DNA from: Acidobacteriota bacterium
GTDB lineage: Bacteria; Acidobacteriota; Blastocatellia; Pyrinomonadales; Pyrinomonadaceae
Direction of reading: 5' to 3'
Length of the DNA stretch: 10,842 nucleotides
Assembly (NCBI GenBank): GCA_020201365.1
Contig: JAIVGV010000311.1
Span: 1 to 10,842 of the forward strand
The notes beneath the pieces are model-generated. The model saw only the letters and a list, made by a program, of their open reading frames with translations, was not told the DNA's origin and ran no database searches. This document shows positions 6,501-10,842 of the stretch, in pieces (the stretch's first letter is position 1; every line of letters begins with the position of its first letter). The position numbers and the translations under genes were made by a program.

Positions 6501-7685
6501 TCACGGCGACGCGCCGAGCTTCTTCAGCATCTCGACGGCGTTCGTGTTGTTCGGGTTGAGCGCGAGCGACTTGCGGTAGTTTCTGATCGCCGCCGCGCGG
6601 TCGCCCTGCGCCGCGTAGGCTTCGCCGAGGCTGTCGTAGGTGTTGTAGGCGTTCGGGTACATCTCCACGTTCAGCTTGAAGAGCGCGATCGCCTCCGGCA
6701 CATGACGGGCGCGGAGCTGCGCGTAGCCGAGCGCGTTCAGCGTCTGCTCGTAAAAATATTCCGCGGGGTAGCGCTGCCTCATCCGCCGGTAGAGCGCGAT
6801 GGCGGCGTCCACGTCCTTCTCCCTGATCGCGCGCTCGAGCGCGTTCTGGACGCTCGGGAAGACGACGCGGCGGACGGCGGAGACGACGAGCGCGGGATCG
6901 TCGTTCTGTATGGCGTGGCGGCTCTCCGGCGTGACGACCATGCCGCCTTCCGTCGCCTGCGCCACCCACGTCCCGTACTCGTCGAGCACGGACTTGACCC
7001 AGTGCGGCGGGCGACCGCGCCCGGCGACGAGCACCATCATGGGCACGTCGGGCGGCGCGCCGAACGAGCGCAACTGCTGAAAGTCGTCCCGATCCTCGCC
7101 CTTCAAAAACTTCCATTCGCCCTGCACGCCCGCGGGCGCGCCCCTCAGCGCCGCCTCCTGCTGCGCCATCGCCGCCGCGCGCTCCTGCTCGCTCGCCGAA
7201 GTGAAGATGTTTTCGTTAAACGGATCGACGAAGATCAAGCCCGCGACCTCGTCCTTGAAGAGGTACGCGAACGCGCGCACGTTCGCCGCGCCGAACGAGT
7301 GACCGACGAGCACGTAGGGCGGCGCAATCCCCGCGCGGTGCAGCAACGTGTGCAGCTCCGTGGCGATCTGCGTGTAGGAGCGCGGCTCCGCGCCCGGCTC
7401 CGACTCGCCGTAGCCCGCGCGGTCGTAGGCGACGACGCGCGCGAAACGCGCGATCTGCGGGAAGACCGCGCCCCACACTTCGAGCCTGTCGCCCAAGCCG
7501 CAGTCGAGCACGACGGTCGGCGTCCCCGCGCCCGCGACTTTCATCATCAGCTTGTAGCCGCCCACGTCAACGAACTGCATCTGCAAGTTCGATGGTTGAG
7601 CAGGCTTAGTCTGCTGTGCAGACACAGACGCGCACGCGCAGGCGAACAGGCAGAGGATCGGGAAGTAACGAACGCTGCTTTTCAC
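6501..7685 (-). CDS. Exported alpha/beta-hydrolase with C-terminal TPR repeats
   Basis: The product has 394 residues. A signal peptide (about 1-23, core YFPILCLFACACASVSA) is followed by an alpha/beta-hydrolase domain (about 36-275). It has the strand and loop TVVLDCGLGDRLEVW (57-71), the nucleophile elbow VGHSFGAAN (127-135, Ser130), FVDPF with Asp154 as possible acid, and the C-terminal catalytic His in ESRHAIQ (His257). The substrate is unknown; an esterase or peptidase-type reaction is likely. The rest is helical with two clear TPR units, at about 309-343 and 345-380 (ALNPNNTNAVEMLKKLG). GTG at 7685 has AAAGAGG 4 bases upstream and gives the signal peptide. The frame stays open upstream to 8132, but that part is antisense-frame shadow of the membrane gene. 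It lies 23 bases after that gene, probably in the same operon. An N-terminal Cys-rich signal makes a lipoprotein possible but no clear lipobox is seen. Confidence 0.9.
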   Translation of the reverse strand: MKSSVRYFPILCLFACACASVSAQQTKPAQPSNLQMQFVDVGGYKLMMKVAGAGTPTVVLDCGLGDRLEVWGAVFPQIARFARVVAYDRAGYGESEPGAEPRSYTQIATELHTLLHRAGIAPPYVLVGHSFGAANVRAFAYLFKDEVAGLIFVDPFNENIFTSASEQERAAAMAQQEAALRGAPAGVQGEWKFLKGEDRDDFQQLRSFGAPPDVPMMVLVAGRGRPPHWVKSVLDEYGTWVAQATEGGMVVTPESRHAIQNDDPALVVSAVRRVVFPSVQNALERAIREKDVDAAIALYRRMRQRYPAEYFYEQTLNALGYAQLRARHVPEAIALFKLNVEMYPNAYNTYDSLGEAYAAQGDRAAAIRNYRKSLALNPNNTNAVEMLKKLGASP

Positions 7686-7708
7686 GTGACCTCTTTGTGG
7701 CGGAAGTT

Positions 7709-8302
7709 TTACACGGAGGCGCGCGCCCGCCCGCACGAGTAAACGACGTAGCCGAGCGCGAGCCAGATGACGCCCTGTATGATCGAAGCTCGGGCGACGC
7801 CGAACCGCCCGAAGATGAACATGTTCATCAAGCCGACGACGGCGACGAGCGCCGCCTTCCACCGCGCGACCCGGTGCGCCAAGAGCGCGGCGACGCCGAG
7901 CACGACGGGCGCGATCATCTGGTACCACATCCCGCCGAGCACGTAGATGATCGTGAAGTGCGACGAGGCGGCGATCCACAGCCAGACGGCGGAGAAGAAG
8001 GCCGCGCCCGCCACCGCCAGCCCCAGAAAGAAAGTGACCACGCGCCCGCGCCGCGTCGCGCGGAAGTAGAAGCCGTAGAGCCCCGCGAGGAAGCCCGCCG
8101 ACTTGACGAGCTGCATCACGCCGTAAGCCCACAGTTGCAAGCGCGGCGCCGCGTCGAGCGCCGCCTGATCAGTGAGGATGGGGCGCGCCAGCTCCCAGAC
8201 GCCCGCGCCGACGCCCGTCAAGAGCGCCGCCGCCATGCACGCCACGCCGAGCCGCGCGACGAAGCCCGGCTCAGAGCCGCCCGCGCGCGGCTCGTCGTCC
8301 AT
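7709..8302 (-). CDS. Six-helix integral membrane protein, function unknown
   Basis: The product has 197 residues, with six hydrophobic segments at about 16-38, 58-80, 88-111, 117-141, 149-165 and 171-190. The N-terminus is acidic and polar. Basic residues lie in the loop after helix 2 (RATRRGR, 81-87) and after helix 4 (HRVARWK). Possibly functional polar groups within the membrane are sparse: WYQM near 126 and a Lys in helix 2. I do not recognise a transporter or enzyme signature. ATG at 8302 is preceded by AAGGAGG, but 12 bases away, longer than ideal. It starts the row of genes leading to the hydrolase, PepSY-like and DedA genes, and a promoter-like patch lies upstream at about 8359-8386. 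Confidence 0.78.
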   Translation of the reverse strand: MDDEPRAGGSEPGFVARLGVACMAAALLTGVGAGVWELARPILTDQAALDAAPRLQLWAYGVMQLVKSAGFLAGLYGFYFRATRRGRVVTFFLGLAVAGAAFFSAVWLWIAASSHFTIIYVLGGMWYQMIAPVVLGVAALLAHRVARWKAALVAVVGLMNMFIFGRFGVARASIIQGVIWLALGYVVYSCGRARASV

Positions 8303-8358
8303 GTGTCTCGCGCGCCTCCTTCGCCGCCGGATAAGTTTGATCGGCTTGCGGTGCGAGC

Positions 8359-8386
8359 AATATCACAGGCTCGCGCGGGCGCGCAA
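8359..8386 (-). promoter_or_regulatory. Candidate promoter for the 8302-4810 gene row
   Basis: On the minus strand, TTGCGC (8386-8381) is followed after 16 bases by GATATT (8364-8359). TGTGATA (8367-8361) forms an extended -10. It lies about 55 bases upstream of the ATG at 8302 in a 122-base gap, the only AT-rich patch there. The -35 match is poor. Confidence 0.38.
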
Positions 8387-8424
8387 TCCTCGGACACGCT
8401 CTCGACCGCCGCGCGCGTCGCGCG

Positions 8425-8667
8425 TCAGCGCAGGAAGCTGACGAGGACGTTATTGGCGACGTGCGAGCCGAAGGGGAGCCAGAGCGAGTTCGTCCGCTTG
8501 AGGAGGTAGCCGAGGAAGCAGGCGAGGACGAAGGCGCCGAAGAGGTCGGAGAGGACGGCGGCGCTCGTGCCGCGCGTCCAGAGCCAGTTCGGCAGGTGCG
8601 CGAGCGCGAAGAGCACGGCGGCCGCGAGGTTCGCCGCGGCGAAGCTCAGTCGCTCGCGGGCTGCGTG
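8425..8667 (-). pseudogene. C-terminal remnant of a CPBP-family (CAAX/Abi) intramembrane protease
   Basis: CPBP proteases are membrane metalloenzymes with three motifs: EExxxR, FxxxH and HxxxN. This 80-codon frame has the second, FALAH (in VLFALAHLPNW), and the third, HVANN (in PFGSHVANNVL), with the usual hydrophobic helix GAFVLACFLGYLLKR between them. The frame opens after a stop at 8670-8668, about 20 residues before FxxxH, in a segment (RERLSFAAANLAAA) that resembles the family just after EExxxR. The catalytic Glu motif and all earlier helices are missing, because the amidohydrolase gene ends only 30 bases upstream. A GTG at 8616 could still start a 63-residue product, but it would lack the active site. 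I read this as a 5'-truncated gene. It is co-directional with the amidohydrolase and may be read through from it. Confidence 0.75.
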
Positions 8668-8699
8668 TCAGTCGCGCGCGAGTCGCCCTCCCCGAGTCG

Positions 8700-10052
8700 T
8701 CACCTCTGCCGCTCGTTCTTGTAAACGACGCCCTCTTTCATCACGAAGAAGACGTGCTCGGTTTGGCGTATGTCCTGAACCGGGTTTCCGGGGACGGCGA
8801 CGACGTCGGCGAGCTTTCCGGCTTCGAGCGAGCCGAGCCGGTCGGAGACGCCGAGCAGGTCGGCGTCAACGCTCGTGCCAGCCTTGAGCGCGTCAACCGC
8901 GGGCATGCCGAGCGAGACCATGAGGCGGAACTCTCCCGCGTTGCGCCCGTGCGGATAGACTGCCGCATCCGTGCCGAGACCGATCTTGACGTGCTTGGCG
9001 AGCGCCTTGCGGAACATCACGTCGCGCGCCGCGATCGCCGCCCGCGCCTTCTGCTCGACGAGCGGCGGGAGATAAAGCCCCTTGTCCAGCTTCTCCTTCA
9101 AGCCCTCGCTCGCCATCAGCGTGGGCACGAGGTAGGTGCCGCGCTGGCGCATCATCTCCAGCCCCTCGTCGTCGAGGAACGTGCCGTGCTCGATGGAATC
9201 GATCCCGGCGCGTATGGCGCGCTTCGCGCCCTCCGCCCCGTGCGCGTGCGCGGCCGTCTTGCGCTTCAAGGCGTGCGCCTCGTCAACGAGCGCGTCGAGC
9301 TCGGCTTGGGTGAGCTGCGGCGCGCTCACGTCGTCGGTCAGAGAGAGCACGCCGCCCGTGGCGCAGACCTTGATCACGTCCGCGCCGCGCTTGACGTTGA
9401 GGCGCACGGCGGCGCGTATGGCGTCGGGGCTGTCGGCGACGTCGTCCATCATGCCGTTCTCGCGGTTGAAGAGATCGGGGCGATACCCGGCTGTCGGATC
9501 GCAGTGACCGCCGGTGGCGCCGATGGTGCGCGTCGCGGTGAGCATACGCGGCCCGACGACGGTGCCGTCGTTGATGGCGTTGCGCAAGCCGATGTCTATG
9601 AGATCGTCGGCGCCGACGTTGCGCACGGTCGTGAAGCCGGCCAACAGCGTGCGGCGCGCGAAGACGGTCGCGTCGAGCGCCTTCTCGGCGACGGTCTTCT
9701 TGAGGTTGTCGAGCTCGTCCTGCTTCCAGTCGTCGGACGCCTCCTCGGTGATGTGCGTGTGCGCGTCGATGAAGCCGGGCAGGATCGTCGCGTCGCCGAG
9801 ATCGATCACCTCCGCGCCCGCGGGCACGGTCACGTTCGAGCCGACCGACTGAATCCTGCCGCCGACGATGAGGACGGCGGCGGGCGAGACGAGGCGTTCG
9901 CTCTTGCCGTCGAACATCCGCGCGGCTTTGACGACGACCGTGCGCGGCGGGGCGGCGGCGGGCGGCGACTGCGCGCGCGAGCGCGTGGCGACGAACGAGA
10001 GAGCGAGAGCCGTCGAGAGAATGAGAGCCGCGGCGGCGAAAAACTTGTTCAT
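8700..10052 (-). CDS. Exported metal-dependent amidohydrolase (prolidase/imidazolonepropionase-like)
   Basis: The product has 450 residues and starts with a signal peptide (1-27, cleavage likely after S-R-A), so it acts outside the cytoplasm. It has the small N-terminal beta domain of the superfamily, then the TIM-barrel metal ligands in order: FIDAHTHI (His98, His100), a Lys in ADVIKVCATGG (Lys228, carboxylated in relatives), AAHAHG (His269), SIEHGT (His289) and LGTDAAV (Asp362). The end (SLEAGKLADVVAVPGNPVQDI) is the typical returning beta domain. The order and spacing match secreted binuclear-zinc Xaa-Pro dipeptidase-like members (Sgx9260/Cc2672 type), so a dipeptide with a C-terminal residue is the likely substrate; that is inference. 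ATG at 10052 has GGAGG 5 bases upstream. It follows the zinc-ribbon gene by 65 bases and precedes the CPBP remnant. Confidence 0.93.
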   Translation of the reverse strand: MNKFFAAAALILSTALALSFVATRSRAQSPPAAAPPRTVVVKAARMFDGKSERLVSPAAVLIVGGRIQSVGSNVTVPAGAEVIDLGDATILPGFIDAHTHITEEASDDWKQDELDNLKKTVAEKALDATVFARRTLLAGFTTVRNVGADDLIDIGLRNAINDGTVVGPRMLTATRTIGATGGHCDPTAGYRPDLFNRENGMMDDVADSPDAIRAAVRLNVKRGADVIKVCATGGVLSLTDDVSAPQLTQAELDALVDEAHALKRKTAAHAHGAEGAKRAIRAGIDSIEHGTFLDDEGLEMMRQRGTYLVPTLMASEGLKEKLDKGLYLPPLVEQKARAAIAARDVMFRKALAKHVKIGLGTDAAVYPHGRNAGEFRLMVSLGMPAVDALKAGTSVDADLLGVSDRLGSLEAGKLADVVAVPGNPVQDIRQTEHVFFVMKEGVVYKNERQR

Positions 10053-10117
10053 GGCGTCCTCCGTCGAAAGTGTGTGGCTGATCCTGGTCGAAGCCTAATA
10101 ACTGAAGATCGCCCGCG

Positions 10118-10333
10118 TCAGGCGTCGCGCGACGGCGCGCGCGCCTCCTCGTGCCAGCAGCGCGTGCACCAGCGGTGGCGGCGCTCGCGCTCCCCGCGCG
10201 TGAAGTCGGCGGAGGCGGGCAGGCGGCGCGCGACCTCGCGCTCGTCTCCGCCCAGCTCGCCCCACGCGCGCAGCCTCGCGCCGCAGCGCGGGCAAAAGCC
10301 GGCGGGTCGCACGTCGCGCGTCGTATCGTTCAT
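10118..10333 (-). CDS. Small zinc-ribbon protein
   Basis: The product has 71 residues with two Cys-x-x-Cys knuckles, FCPRCGARL (Cys14, Cys17) and WCTRCWHEE (Cys56, Cys59), which can bind one zinc. The 38 residues between them are charged (GGDEREVARR, TRGERERRHR). There is no signal peptide or membrane segment, so it is cytoplasmic. Zinc ribbons of this size bind nucleic acid or protein, and the role cannot be read from the sequence. The frame is open further upstream to a GTG at 10402 without a ribosome binding site, and that extra stretch (Ala/Thr/Asp-rich) looks non-conserved. I prefer the ATG at 10333, although its ribosome binding site (GGGTGA) is weak too. The gene is divergent from the SRPBCC gene. 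Confidence 0.65.
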   Translation of the reverse strand: MNDTTRDVRPAGFCPRCGARLRAWGELGGDEREVARRLPASADFTRGERERRHRWCTRCWHEEARAPSRDA

Positions 10334-10413
10334 CACATCACCCGTCGTCGCCGCCGCGCGCGTCGCCGTTCTCGCGTCGCCTTCCACGTCGCGCGCGGAC
10401 ACTTGATTTGAGT

Positions 10414-10443
10414 TTGAGTCACGCCGCCCGGACGAGCTAATAT
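10414..10443 (+). promoter_or_regulatory. Candidate promoter for the SRPBCC gene
   Basis: TTGAGT (10414-10419) and TAATAT (10438-10443) are 18 bases apart, each matching four of six consensus positions, in a locally AT-richer patch. Transcription from here would include the heptamer hairpin in a leader of about 135 bases before the GTG at 10586. On the other strand GATATT at the same place could serve the zinc-ribbon gene. Confidence 0.33.
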
Positions 10444-10495
10444 CGCCAACGTCTTTAACACACTCGGCGCGGGAGAAGAAAGCGGCGGGAGTGGC

Positions 10496-10563
10496 GAGTG
10501 AAAAGTGATGAGTGACGAGTAAGAGCGAGCCCGCCTTTACTCATCACTCATTACCCGTCACTC
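10496..10563. repeat. Imperfect 32-bp inverted repeat built of 7-bp direct repeats
   Basis: The left arm (10496-10527) and right arm (10532-10563) pair at 25 of 32 positions around a 4-base loop. Two of the mismatches are G-T type. Each arm is itself a row of heptamers. The left reads AGTGAAA, AGTGATG, AGTGACG, AGTAAGA. The right reads ACTCATC, ACTCATT, ACCCGTC, ACTCATC, then ACCCCTC just past the arm. The block is far less GC-rich than the rest of the window. It sits 22 bases before the GTG of the SRPBCC gene. Similar AGTGATGAGTG-type intergenic strings are, as far as I recall, common in some Acidobacteriota genomes. Confidence 0.85.
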
Positions 10564-10585
10564 ATCACCCCTCCGGGGTTGAACC

Positions 10586-10842
10586 GTGTTCCAGATCAAA
10601 GCGGGTTACGACGAGCAGTTGGAGGTGAAGGCGACTTTGGAGCAGGCGCGCGAGTTCTTCGCAGACCTGCGCAACTTCGTCGAGCTGATGCCGGGCGTGG
10701 AGAGCATCAGGCAGGAGGCGGGCGGCGTCGTGCGCTGGCTGATCCGCGCCGAGATTCCCGTGATCGGCGCGGTGAGGCACGCCTTCACGGTCGAGCAGAC
10801 GGCGGACGCGCCGGAGCGCATCGAGTGGTCTCCGGCGCGGCG
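10586..10842 (+). CDS. SRPBCC-family (polyketide cyclase/CoxG-like) protein, N-terminal part
   Basis: An open frame of 85 codons starts at GTG 10586 and runs off the right edge. An in-frame TGA at 10580-10582 rules out an earlier start. The product begins MFQIKAGYDEQLEVKATLEQ and continues with REFFADLRNFVELMPGVESI, RWLIRAEIPVIGAVRHAFTV and PERIEWSP. This is the start of the helix-grip fold: a first strand, two short helices with the F-x-D-L-x-N-F-V-E-L-M-P-G-V-E motif, then a curved sheet. Members bind hydrophobic ligands or lipids in the cytoplasm; the CoxG type acts in maturation of molybdenum enzymes. The ligand cannot be told from half a protein. A GGGG lies 8 bases before the GTG, at the base of the heptamer hairpin. 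Confidence 0.82.
   Translation, partial: MFQIKAGYDEQLEVKATLEQAREFFADLRNFVELMPGVESIRQEAGGVVRWLIRAEIPVIGAVRHAFTVEQTADAPERIEWSPAR

Noticed and set aside
7686..8132. N-terminal extension of the hydrolase frame up to 8132
   Set aside because: The extension overlaps the membrane protein gene in another frame. The GTG at 7685 has a ribosome binding site and begins a good signal peptide.
10334..10402. GTG at 10402 as the start of the zinc-ribbon protein
   Set aside because: No ribosome binding site precedes it and the added residues are low-complexity. ATG at 10333 leaves a compact zinc ribbon.
8754..10406. A 550-codon open frame on the plus strand opposite the amidohydrolase
   Set aside because: It mirrors the amidohydrolase and zinc-ribbon genes codon for codon, has no recognisable domain and is Arg/Ala/Val-rich. 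Long antisense frames are expected at this GC content.
10496..10563. Reading the heptamer block as a CRISPR array
   Set aside because: The units are 7 bases long with no spacers and are arranged as an inverted repeat, unlike CRISPR repeats.

Overview
This window looks like chromosomal DNA from a GC-rich, Gram-negative-type bacterium. My best guess is Acidobacteriota, class Blastocatellia. The reasons are a PEP-CTERM tail followed by an Arg-rich end, very GC-rich third codon positions, several exported proteins with signal peptides, and AGTGATG-type heptamer repeats between genes. No rRNA or marker gene fixes the taxonomy, so this is inference. I see no RNA gene, CRISPR array, insertion sequence or phage gene, and no gene-free stretch longer than about 210 bases.

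Left part (1-3602): the 5' part of a secreted protein gene runs leftwards off the edge (minus, 390 to 1). Divergent from it is a full-length glnE (598-3306), the two-headed adenylyltransferase/adenylyl-removing enzyme of glutamine synthetase. Its inter-domain linker is low-complexity and carries a perfect 15-bp inverted repeat. Directly after glnE lies the C-terminal remnant of a PEP-CTERM protein (about 3342-3602), which meets a small minus-strand gene at a shared TTAA stop.

Middle (3599-8302): everything is on the minus strand. In transcription order there is a six-helix membrane protein (8302-7709), a secreted alpha/beta-hydrolase with a C-terminal TPR tail (7685-6501), a two-repeat PepSY-like periplasmic protein (6443-5943), a single-pass membrane protein (5924-5460) and a DedA-family membrane protein (5463-4810). 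These five are closely spaced and may form one envelope operon, ending at a terminator-like hairpin near 4770. A second short unit follows: a membrane-anchored protein of an unassigned Cys/His-containing type (4643-3846) and a 76-residue hypothetical (3829-3599).

Right part (8425-10842): a truncated CPBP/CAAX-type protease remnant (8667-8425), an exported metal-dependent amidohydrolase (10052-8700), a small zinc-ribbon protein (10333-10118), an imperfect 32-bp hairpin made of 7-bp repeats (10496-10563), and the start of an SRPBCC (polyketide-cyclase/CoxG-like) gene running off the right edge (plus, from 10586).

I do not see a clear new defence, mobile or biosynthetic system. The best leads are the possible inversion that split a PEP-CTERM gene around glnE, the heptamer hairpin in the presumed leader of the SRPBCC gene, the palindrome inside glnE, and the PepSY/single-pass/DedA gene set.
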